From Hymenobacter sp. YC55 (GTDB lineage Bacteria; Bacteroidota; Bacteroidia; Cytophagales; Hymenobacteraceae), in contig NZ_JARNTX010000001.1 in NCBI RefSeq assembly GCF_029433095.1, forward strand, positions 930,001 to 994,000: a DNA stretch of 64,000 bases, read 5' to 3'. The notes under the pieces were generated by a model. It was not told the origin of the DNA. It did not search any database and saw nothing but the letters and a program-made list of their open reading frames with translations. Of the stretch, positions 17,760-24,755 are shown in pieces. Each line of letters starts with the position of its first letter. Position 1 is the stretch's first letter. The position numbers and the translations under genes are program-made.

Positions 17760-18500
17760 ATGGGCTCCACTACGCAGGCACTCAGTTACTCAGCTACTCC
17801 CAAACGGGTGAAGCCCGCGCCGCTTGGCTACAAGGGCGTGGCGGTAGCGATGCTGATTGTGGCTGCATGGGCCGGGCTGCTAGCCTTTCTGTTGGCGGTC
17901 TATCAACCCGACTGGACAACGCTTTGGCCGTATTTGTTGGCGTTGCTGCAAACGCACCTGTACACCGGCCTCTTTATCACGGCGCATGATGCCATGCACG
18001 GAGTAGTGAGCCCAAACAAAAAAGTAAATAACAGCATCGGTACAGTAGCGGCTGGTTTGTTTGCCTTCAACTGGTTTCCCCGTATGCTGCCTAAGCACCA
18101 TCAGCACCACCGCCACGTAGGCACCGACGATGACCCTGATTTCCACGACGGCCGCCACCCTGGTTTTCTGCCATGGTTTGTGCGCTTCGCCTGGAATTAC
18201 GTAACCGTGTGGCAGGTGCTGTTGATGGCTGCTACCTACAACGTGCTGAAGCTGTACTTTCCGCAAGCGAATGTCATTGCCTTCTGGATGATACCAGCCG
18301 TACTGGCTACGTTGCAGCTGTTTTTTTTCGGTACTTACCTGCCGCACCGGGGTGAGCACGCGCCCGATAATCCGCATAAGTCGCGCAGCCAGTTTCGGCA
18401 CCACTTATGGGCTTTTGTGAGCTGCTACTTTTTTGGGTACCACTACGAGCACCACGACCAGCCCTATTTGCCGTGGTGGCGGCTGTGGCAAACTAAATAA
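17760..18500 (+). CDS. crtW: Beta-carotene ketolase CrtW
   Basis: A 246-residue membrane di-iron oxygenase of the fatty acid desaturase superfamily that adds 4-keto groups to beta-ionone rings. Four hydrophobic segments flank the His boxes HDAMH (76-80), HHQHH (113-117) and HYEHH (228-232), the last in FGYHYEHHDQPYLPWW, typical of CrtW. With CrtZ it would yield astaxanthin-like or flexixanthin-like end groups. The 210 bases upstream show no consensus promoter. A palindromic repeat and a strong terminator follow. Confidence 0.9.
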   Translation: MGSTTQALSYSATPKRVKPAPLGYKGVAVAMLIVAAWAGLLAFLLAVYQPDWTTLWPYLLALLQTHLYTGLFITAHDAMHGVVSPNKKVNNSIGTVAAGLFAFNWFPRMLPKHHQHHRHVGTDDDPDFHDGRHPGFLPWFVRFAWNYVTVWQVLLMAATYNVLKLYFPQANVIAFWMIPAVLATLQLFFFGTYLPHRGEHAPDNPHKSRSQFRHHLWAFVSCYFFGYHYEHHDQPYLPWWRLWQTK

Positions 18501-18551
18501 GCTTCCGGGTGTCAACTCCGATAAGCGAATTTAATTTGATAATAAGGCAAG

Positions 18552-18624
18552 CATTTGTCATTCCGACGCAGGAGGAATCTGAGTAGAATTATGTCAGATT
18601 CCTCTTGCGTCGGAATGACAAATG
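18552..18624 (+). repeat. Large intergenic palindrome, GTCATTCCG family
   Basis: Arms 18552-18582 and 18594-18624 pair over about 31 bp with very few mismatches around an 11-base centre; arms begin CATTTGTCATTCCGACGCA and contain GAGGAATCTGA. It shares the arm with the element at 14520. It has no open reading frame and no direct repeats at its ends were noticed. Confidence 0.8.
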
Positions 18625-18642
18625 TCTTATTTACATTTACAC

Positions 18643-18677
18643 AAAAAAGGCTCTCCTGCACCAGGAGAGCCTTTTTT
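18643..18677 (+). terminator. Bidirectional terminator between crtW and the HMA gene
   Basis: AAAAAAGGCTCTCCTG / CAGGAGAGCCTTTTTT, a 16-bp perfect stem with loop CAC, sited between two convergent genes. Confidence 0.9.
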
Positions 18678-18708
18678 ATTTAAGAGCAAGAGCTATGCTT
18701 GATAGCTA

Positions 18709-19101
18709 TTACTTGCTGCCTTCTTTGGTATGAACTGCGTTGGTTTTCTTGCAGCAGTCGGGCAGGCGGTCGTAGGCACGGGCGTCAGCGGGCTGAGCGT
18801 CGGCGTCGTAGCCGGTTTTTTGCACGGCGGTGCGCAGGTTTTCCGGTGAGGTTTTATCGGGGCGGTAAGTGACGGTGAGCACCTGCGTGGGCACATCTAG
18901 AACGGCAGCCTGCACTCCCTTTTCATAGGCCATGGCTTTTTCGAGGCGCGTCTTGCACATGTCGCACACGGCAGAGGTCTTTAGCTGCACCTGCTCGGTA
19001 CCAGCGGCTTTTGCTTTCGCCTTGGGTGCAGTTTGGGCTTGTGCCACTTGAGCTGTTAACAGCGTGAACAAAGCTAGCAGGATGGTTTTGAGAGACTTCA
19101 T
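18709..19101 (-). CDS. Exported heavy-metal-associated (HMA) domain protein
   Basis: A 130-residue periplasmic protein: signal peptide to about residue 22 (ends AQVAQAQ), then an HMA ferredoxin-like fold with the metal loop CDMC at Cys46-Cys49 replacing the usual CxxC of copper chaperones, and a C-terminal CC pair at 116-117. It likely binds a soft metal such as copper in the periplasm. It is last in a same-strand set after the TonB receptor (103-base gap) and the small Cys/His protein, a grouping familiar in Bacteroidota. A near-consensus box CTCCTTTG lies 27 bases upstream of the ATG. Confidence 0.82.
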   Translation of the reverse strand: MKSLKTILLALFTLLTAQVAQAQTAPKAKAKAAGTEQVQLKTSAVCDMCKTRLEKAMAYEKGVQAAVLDVPTQVLTVTYRPDKTSPENLRTAVQKTGYDADAQPADARAYDRLPDCCKKTNAVHTKEGSK

Positions 19102-19204
19102 GAGATATAAAAGTTAGCGCCGAAGCGCAAAGGAGCTTGAGAAGACAACAAAAAAGCAACGAATACTGTGCCGCTTCCAACAACAGCAACAGATTTACCA
19201 ACCA

Positions 19205-21532
19205 TTATTCTATCCGAAAGCGTAGTCCGGCATAGGTCAGGCGGCCATACGTGGGGCCGTACACCATAGCCGCGTCGAAGTCTTGGCTGAAAGGAGCTGC
19301 AGCACTTTGGATAGGATTGTCCTGGCGATAATTAGTTAGGTTTTCAACTCCGGCATACACTTCAAACCGTTTAAAGGCACGCGTAAGTTGCGTGTTAAGT
19401 AGCGCAAAGCGTGGGGAATACGGCAGGCTCATTTCGCCGGAGCCGTGCTGGTGACCTTCGCCAGGGTGTGGCGCCAAGGGCCGTTGGCCGAAGCCTTGCA
19501 CGGTGAAGTCAGCCCGCCATTTATCGAAAGCCGTGGCATAGCCCACATTGAAGAAGAGCCGGTGCGGCACCGTCATGGGGCGCCGTAGCAATTGGCCTTC
19601 GTAGGAGGTTTTCACGTCCAGGTACTTGTAGGCTGCTTTTGTCGTGAGGCCTTTGACGGGTTCCACCTGTACTTCGGCTTGGAAGCTCCGCGAGAAAGAG
19701 CGGCCACCGGACTCTAAGTTATTGATCAGCAGTAAGCTCGGTACGGTGTACATATCAGCTACCACTTGGTTCTGGAACTCGGTGTGGTAATAGTCGGCTA
19801 CGAAGGTGGCGTTGCGGCCGGCTACCGTAAAGTATTGCGTGAGGCTACCCCCTACGTTCCAGGCTTTTTCGGGGCGCAGGTTCGGGGAAATCACGAATTC
19901 GCGGGCACTAAGCAACGAGCCGATATTGTCGGCAATCGGGTTGGCTACCCGGAAGCCCGTACCAGCCGCCAGCCGTAGTACCGAATTTTTGGTGGCATCG
20001 TACTTCAGGTTGAAACGGGGCGTAAGCTGCCAGCCGTAGAGATTGTGCCGGTCGAGGCGCAGGCCACCCACCAGGATCAGGTTGCGCGAGTTCTGGTAGG
20101 TGTACTCCGCAAACCCACCCGGTACATTCTCCAGGCGGTTGCGGTGCTGCCGGTCGTAGCGGGCCGCTGGCGTTTCGTTGAGGTAGTTGATACCGTTGCG
20201 GAACACCTCCCGGTAGTCGTCGTGCAAGTAGCTCAAGCCCACGCGGTAGGTGTGGGCGGTGGTACCTATTACGCTCTGAAAGAGCAGCGTGGCGAGGCCG
20301 GTGCGTTGGGTGCCGTCGTACTGCCGCGGCTCAAAAGGCGCTTGCTTGTAGGAATACGTGGAGTTGAAGTCGTGGTGGGTACCGCTCAGCAGCAACCCGA
20401 GGCTCTGGTAGGGCCGGCCAGGCCAGGTGTACGACGTTTTGGCGAAACCCGTGTACCGGTTCGTTCGGCTGGTAAAGCCATAGCTCTGCCGGTACGCATC
20501 GTCCGCATCGGGTCGGAAGCTTAGCTGTCCGCCTTCCCGCGTTTCGCGTAGCGCCCCCAACCCAATTTCCGTCACTAGTCCTTTGCCCGACAGGTATTTC
20601 CACTTGTTGAACACGTTGTACTGCGTGGCTAGCGGGAGGTCCATGAAGCCATCCTTATTCCGGTCGACGCGGCGGCCTAGATGGTCGGAGTGCAGCAGCA
20701 GGGCCGTGGACACCTTCTTGCTTAGAGGGGTAGCCAGGTTCAGGTTGAGGTCGAATTTGCCGAGGTCGTTGCCGTAGGCGTTGAAGAGCAAACGCTCCGC
20801 TTTTTCCGGCTCCTTAAGGCGCACGTTCACTTGGCCGGAAATGCTTTCGTAGCCGTTCACCACCGAGCCCATGCCCTTGATGATGTCGATGCTTTCAATC
20901 CAAGTGCCAGAGAGATAGTTGAGGCGGTACGGCGTGGAGAGGCCCCGCAAAGCCGGTAGGTTGTCGATGGTTAGCAAGGAGTAGGCACCATCGAGCCCGA
21001 GCAACTGGATCTGCTTGGCCCCAGATACGGCATCGGTAGTGGAAACCTCCACGGCCGCGTTGGTTTCAAAGCTTTCCGCCAAGTTGCAGCACGCCGACTT
21101 GGTTAAGTCGCGGCTGGTAATAACCTGTGTATTGGTAGGCGTGAGGGAAGAGTAGGAGGGCGCGCGGCCCTCTATTTTTACTTCGCCTAGCTCGGCGCTG
21201 GGCCGCAGAGCCACCCGTACATACGGGCTGACGGTGGTGGCTACGGCAACGGTATCGGCACTGTAGCCGAGGGCATTGATAATTAAACGGCTGTCTTCGG
21301 CGCGGGCCGGCCGCGGAAGGGCGAAGCTGCCGGCATTGTCGGTGGTAGCAGCATCAGCGGTGCCAAGCCAGCGAACCACTGCGCCCGGCAACGGCTTGGC
21401 CGCCGTGGCGTCGGTCACCTGACCCCGCACGGGCGCCAAGGCGTCGGTAGAAGATTGAGCCAGCGCGGCTACCGAACCGCTCAGCATCAGGCTAAGGGTA
21501 GCGGCAAGGCGAGGCCTCAAAGGAAAGAGCAT
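19205..21532 (-). CDS. TonB-dependent outer-membrane receptor (likely metal-related)
   Basis: A 775-residue outer-membrane receptor. Signal peptide to about residue 25, CarboxypepD_reg-like domain (about 36-111), plug domain (about 125-235), then a beta-barrel ending in Phe-Arg-Ile-Glu after an aromatic-rich last strand. A Cys pair at 148-149 (SACCNLAESFE) lies in the plug just after the start of the domain, and a His-rich loop GEGHQHGSGE occurs near residue 700; both would suit metal binding. Neighbours with Cys/His motifs on both sides suggest copper or a similar metal as cargo (inference). No substrate can be fixed from sequence alone. Confidence 0.85.
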   Translation of the reverse strand: MLFPLRPRLAATLSLMLSGSVAALAQSSTDALAPVRGQVTDATAAKPLPGAVVRWLGTADAATTDNAGSFALPRPARAEDSRLIINALGYSADTVAVATTVSPYVRVALRPSAELGEVKIEGRAPSYSSLTPTNTQVITSRDLTKSACCNLAESFETNAAVEVSTTDAVSGAKQIQLLGLDGAYSLLTIDNLPALRGLSTPYRLNYLSGTWIESIDIIKGMGSVVNGYESISGQVNVRLKEPEKAERLLFNAYGNDLGKFDLNLNLATPLSKKVSTALLLHSDHLGRRVDRNKDGFMDLPLATQYNVFNKWKYLSGKGLVTEIGLGALRETREGGQLSFRPDADDAYRQSYGFTSRTNRYTGFAKTSYTWPGRPYQSLGLLLSGTHHDFNSTYSYKQAPFEPRQYDGTQRTGLATLLFQSVIGTTAHTYRVGLSYLHDDYREVFRNGINYLNETPAARYDRQHRNRLENVPGGFAEYTYQNSRNLILVGGLRLDRHNLYGWQLTPRFNLKYDATKNSVLRLAAGTGFRVANPIADNIGSLLSAREFVISPNLRPEKAWNVGGSLTQYFTVAGRNATFVADYYHTEFQNQVVADMYTVPSLLLINNLESGGRSFSRSFQAEVQVEPVKGLTTKAAYKYLDVKTSYEGQLLRRPMTVPHRLFFNVGYATAFDKWRADFTVQGFGQRPLAPHPGEGHQHGSGEMSLPYSPRFALLNTQLTRAFKRFEVYAGVENLTNYRQDNPIQSAAAPFSQDFDAAMVYGPTYGRLTYAGLRFRIE

Positions 21533-21631
21533 AGTACTAACAAGTTAACATTTGTTCCGGAGAAAAATAGCCCAACACTATAGTGCGTGGGTTTTCGTGT
21601 GTCAGCTAGGAGAGCTGACGCGGAATAAATG

Positions 21632-22081
21632 CTAAATCACTAGCACCCCGATAAACGAAAGCAAAACTCGCCCTGCTCGCAGTGGCGGCGAACTATCGGC
21701 TGCGTGCCAGGCATCGGCCTGAGCAACCAGCAGGACAGGAGGTAAGGTAGGCCAGCTTGGAGTAGGCCACCACGTAGCTACCAAAGGCGTGGGTAGCAGC
21801 TTCGCCCACGTAAGCGCCGACGTAGGAGCGTCCAGCTTGTGCAGATGGGCGCTGAAGTCGCAGCACGCCGCTTTTAGTTGGGTCTGGCTGGAATGGAGGT
21901 GGTACCCGGTTTCTGACTTAGGGGCGGGGCACCGGTGCTGCGGTGTAGTGAAGACAACCGAAGCTGTCCGGTTTCCACTTAGGTGGCAGGTATGCTGCTG
22001 CACCGTCATCCCCACCGAGGCGGTGAGAACAAGCAACGCCAGCAACGCGCTGAACAACCGGTGGGAGAGAGGACGCTTCAT
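21632..22081 (-). CDS. Small membrane-anchored Cys/His protein (HYC_CC_PP-like)
   Basis: A 149-residue protein with an N-terminal hydrophobic segment (residues 9-24), then HTC at 30-32, Cys51, and a CC pair at 73-74, ending with a Leu-Pro-Pro-Val stretch. This spacing matches the Bacteroidota family named for its HYC, CC and PP motifs that sits beside copper-type TonB receptors; here the first motif is HTC. Function is unknown; metal sensing or binding is inferred from the residues and neighbours. The ATG at 22081 is preferred over one 33 bases upstream because a promoter box lies between them. Confidence 0.72.
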   Translation of the reverse strand: MKRPLSHRLFSALLALLVLTASVGMTVQQHTCHLSGNRTASVVFTTPQHRCPAPKSETGYHLHSSQTQLKAACCDFSAHLHKLDAPTSALTWAKLLPTPLVATWWPTPSWPTLPPVLLVAQADAWHAADSSPPLRAGRVLLSFIGVLVI

Positions 22082-22086
22082 CTGCA

Positions 22087-22116
22087 CAAAGGTACAAACC
22101 ATAATACTAGCCAAAA
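22087..22116 (-). promoter_or_regulatory. Bacteroidota promoter of the metal-handling gene set
   Basis: On the minus strand: TTTTG (22116-22112), 17 bases, then TACCTTTG (22094-22087), a perfect TAnnTTTG. Transcription should begin within 2-4 bases of the ATG at 22081, so the mRNA may be leaderless. Confidence 0.65.
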
Positions 22117-22458
22117 GGTGCGGGGTACAGCTGGTATCAGGGACGAAGTTAGAGGTGCATCAATTCCAATCACAGTAAGCTTCTTAAGCCATACAACAGC
22201 CCCTTGTTTAGCTGGCTGTTTAAGTGAATCAACCCATAGAATCGAGCAGCTGATTTCTAAGAATGTTAGGTTTTAACAGGGCTTGATTTCGAGGTATAAG
22301 CTCCACAGTAGGGCTTCTGGTAAGCGGTAGCTGGAGATAGATTTATTGTACTGACATTCTGTCAAAACAGGTGTTTAGCCCACTTATAACCTTGGCTAAA
22401 ATCTTTAGTTAAGTACTGAAAACCGCGTCCAGTGCTTGGAAACAGCTTTTTTGCATAG
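22117..22458 (+). other. Non-coding stretch between the metal set and mraZ
   Basis: About 340 AT-rich bases. No gene, RNA fold or terminator stood out on either strand. Its right edge meets the triple repeat ahead of mraZ. Confidence 0.4.
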
Positions 22459-22483
22459 TGGTAGAAAATGGTAAATCGTGGTG
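22459..22483 (+). promoter_or_regulatory. Probable MraZ operator: three TGGT repeats at 10-bp spacing
   Basis: TGGTA at 22459, TGGTA at 22469 and TGGTG at 22479 recur exactly every 10 bases, the arrangement known for MraZ boxes (direct repeats with one-turn spacing, TGGG in E. coli). The third repeat overlaps the -33 region of the -7 box at 22504, so binding would block RNA polymerase. Confidence 0.65.
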
Positions 22484-22503
22484 GCCTTTTCTAGGGCATT
22501 GTG

Positions 22504-22511
22504 TACTTTTG
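22504..22511 (+). promoter_or_regulatory. Bacteroidota -7 box of the dcw cluster
   Basis: TACTTTTG, perfect TAnnTTTG, 33 bases before the mraZ ATG. The -33 position is occupied by the TGGT repeats instead of a clear TTG. Confidence 0.65.
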
Positions 22512-22544
22512 CTAACATCCCTCCCCACTGCCCTGCCTCAACCC

Positions 22545-23018
22545 ATGAACCTGCTCTCCGGCGAATACGAATGCAAGCTGGACCCGAAAGGGCGGCTGGT
22601 GCTGCCGGCCAAGGTGAAAGGCAACTTGCCGGAAGCCTCGGGCAACCAGCTCGTGTTGGTGCGTGGGTTTGAACCCTGTCTGGTGCTGTACCCACGCGAG
22701 TCGTGGCGTATCATTCACGACAAGGTGATGGCGCTCGACGAGTTCAACGAAGAGTACCGTCAGTTTCAGCGCAACTTCTTCCGGGGAATGACGGAGGTGG
22801 AACTTGATACCATCGGGCGGTTTATGCTGCCCCGGAGCATGGTCCGCTACTCGGGCATCGAGAAGGAAGCCATTATAGTGGGACTAGGCAACCGGTGCGA
22901 AATCTGGGATCCTACCCGCTACGACGAATACCTGATCAAGGACCAGCCAACTTTCTCGAAGCTGGCCCAAAAATTCCTAACCACCGAAAACGGCCCTGGC
23001 GGCCCCCTGGCCGCATGA
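22545..23018 (+). CDS. mraZ: Transcriptional regulator MraZ
   Basis: A 157-residue protein with two SpoVT/AbrB-like MraZ domains: the first around residues 1-55 (GEYECKLDPKGRLVLPAKVK), the second around 70-125 with the DxxGRFMLP motif (ELDTIGRFMLP). MraZ forms ring oligomers that bind direct repeats and repress the dcw operon. It is the first gene of the cluster and overlaps rsmH by four bases (ATGA). The ATG at 22545 is chosen because the domain begins there and the promoter box lies upstream of it, inside the longer open frame. Confidence 0.95.
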   Translation: MNLLSGEYECKLDPKGRLVLPAKVKGNLPEASGNQLVLVRGFEPCLVLYPRESWRIIHDKVMALDEFNEEYRQFQRNFFRGMTEVELDTIGRFMLPRSMVRYSGIEKEAIIVGLGNRCEIWDPTRYDEYLIKDQPTFSKLAQKFLTTENGPGGPLAA

Positions 23019-23950
23019 GCACAACTCCCAACTACCTCAACGATGCTGACTACCACCGCCCGGTGATGCTGCGCGAGTGCCTAGAGGCGCTCAACCTGCA
23101 ACCCGACGGCCGGTATGTGGACGTGACGTTTGGTGGCGGTGGCCACTCGGCCCGTATCCTGGAGCACCTCACCACCGGCCACCTTTACAGCTTCGACCAA
23201 GATGCCGATGCCGAGCGTGAAGCCCAGAAGCTGGCGCGCCCGCAGTTCACATTCGTACGGGCTAATTTCCGCGACCTGTACACCGAACTCAGGAAGCGAG
23301 ACGCGCTGCCGGTTGATGGCTTGCTGGCCGATTTGGGCGTGTCGTCGCATCAGTTCGATACGCCGGAGCGGGGTTTCAGTACCCGCTTCGATGGCCCGCT
23401 GGATATGCGCATGAACGCCGAAGACGGCCCCACTGCCGCCGACATCATCAACGATTACCCGGAAGCCGACTTGCACCGCATCTTTGGCATGTACGGCGAA
23501 GTAACCAACGCCCGTACCTTGGCCCAAACAGTGGTATCGGCGCGGCGCGGACAAAGCATCAAGACCATTGCCGAACTAAAGAAGGCTATTGTCAGCTGCA
23601 CGCCGCGCGGCAAGGAAAACAAGTACTTGGCGCAGGTCTTCCAGGCGCTACGCATCGAGGCCAACGAGGAAATGGAGGCGTTACAAGAAATGTTGTCGGC
23701 TACTGCGCAGGTGCTCCGCCCCGGTGGGCGCTTAGTGGTAATGAGCTACCATTCCTTGGAAGACCGGTTAGTGAAGAACTTCATGGCCAAAGGCAAATTC
23801 TTTGGCGAAGCGGAAAAAGACCTCTTCGGCAATACCAACCAACCCTTCGACGTAGTAACCCGCAAACCCGTGGAAGCTTCGGCCGAAGAAGTAGCCGCCA
23901 ACAGCCGAGCCCGGAGTGCCAAGCTGCGGGTGGCGGTTCGAAAAGCATAA
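23015..23950 (+). CDS. rsmH: 16S rRNA (cytosine-1402-N4)-methyltransferase RsmH
   Basis: A 311-residue SAM-dependent methyltransferase (MraW) that modifies C1402 of 16S rRNA. The N-terminal HRPVMLRECLEAL and VDVTFGGGGHS (SAM-binding loop) and the LADLGVSSHQFD segment are diagnostic, as is the late SYHSLEDRLVKNF motif. The ATG overlaps the mraZ stop, indicating translational coupling. Placement as the second dcw gene is standard. Confidence 0.95.
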   Translation: MSTTPNYLNDADYHRPVMLRECLEALNLQPDGRYVDVTFGGGGHSARILEHLTTGHLYSFDQDADAEREAQKLARPQFTFVRANFRDLYTELRKRDALPVDGLLADLGVSSHQFDTPERGFSTRFDGPLDMRMNAEDGPTAADIINDYPEADLHRIFGMYGEVTNARTLAQTVVSARRGQSIKTIAELKKAIVSCTPRGKENKYLAQVFQALRIEANEEMEALQEMLSATAQVLRPGGRLVVMSYHSLEDRLVKNFMAKGKFFGEAEKDLFGNTNQPFDVVTRKPVEASAEEVAANSRARSAKLRVAVRKA

Positions 23951-24008
23951 AGACTCTCTGAATGACATCTTCTGCGTTCTGCGCAGCAACCAACTTTAAA
24001 GCAACCGA

Positions 24009-24755
24009 GTGGCAACCAATACTGTAAAACCCGTCGCTAAGCAGCCTCGCACCAACGCACCTCGTGCTGTGGTGCCAGAGTTTGTGGCTGCGCCTGAGCC
24101 GGTAGTGATGCCGACACCCGAGCCAGAGTTCAAGAAACCGCAACCCGAGGTGAAAGCACCTCGACCGCAGCGCCCGGTTGGGCCGCGCAGCTCTTGGAGT
24201 GTGTTCACGCTGTTGGAGCGTGTTACGCGCATGGACGGGCTGTTTCGGGAAGGGCTGCCCGTGCGCTACCTGCCACACGTGCTGTTCGTGATGTTTCTGA
24301 TTCTGGTGTACATCGGCAACACGCACTACGCCACCCGGATGAACCGCGCCATTCAGAAACTCAAGCTGGAAACCGAGGACTTGCGTGCCGACTACACCAC
24401 CCTAAAGTCTGACTACATGGAGGCCAGCAAGCAGAGCGAGGTAGCCCGCAAGGTGGCCGCCTATGGCTTGATTGAAAGCTCGTCGCCGCCATTCCGCATC
24501 GAGGTGCCTTCTGGCCGCCTCGACGAAGCTTCCCTAGACTTAGTGCCGATCCTGACCGCCGACTCGTTGGCGGCTCGCGCCTTGCGCGATTCGCTACGCC
24601 ACGCTGTGCCCGTAGCGCCCATCGACTCGTTGAACATTGAAGTAGGTGCGCCGCCCGTGCCTATCGGGACGGATGCCACCGGCGAGCCGGCGACAGAACA
24701 CCCGGCCGCTTCCCAACCTGCTAACAGCACTCGTCGCAATGAAAGGAAGCGTTAA
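24009..24755 (+). CDS. ftsL: FtsL-like division protein with long N-terminal extension
   Basis: A 248-residue bitopic membrane protein in the ftsL position between rsmH and ftsI. Residues 1-62 are Pro/Ala/Val-rich and cytoplasmic, the single membrane helix is about 87-107 (HVLFVMFLILVYIGNTH), and a coiled coil follows (108-150) ending in an FtsL-like VAAYGLIESSSPPFRI. A further 85-residue low-complexity periplasmic tail is unusual; canonical FtsL is about 100-120 residues. The protein would scaffold FtsI/FtsW with FtsB. The start is GTG; the 3' end overlaps ftsI by 17 bases. Assignment rests on topology and position more than on residue identity. Confidence 0.75.
   Translation: MATNTVKPVAKQPRTNAPRAVVPEFVAAPEPVVMPTPEPEFKKPQPEVKAPRPQRPVGPRSSWSVFTLLERVTRMDGLFREGLPVRYLPHVLFVMFLILVYIGNTHYATRMNRAIQKLKLETEDLRADYTTLKSDYMEASKQSEVARKVAAYGLIESSSPPFRIEVPSGRLDEASLDLVPILTADSLAARALRDSLRHAVPVAPIDSLNIEVGAPPVPIGTDATGEPATEHPAASQPANSTRRNERKR

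Noticed and set aside
22459..22483. CRISPR-like or tandem repeat reading of the TGGT repeats
   Set aside because: Units are only 4-5 bases with 10-bp phase and sit at a promoter; an operator fits better.
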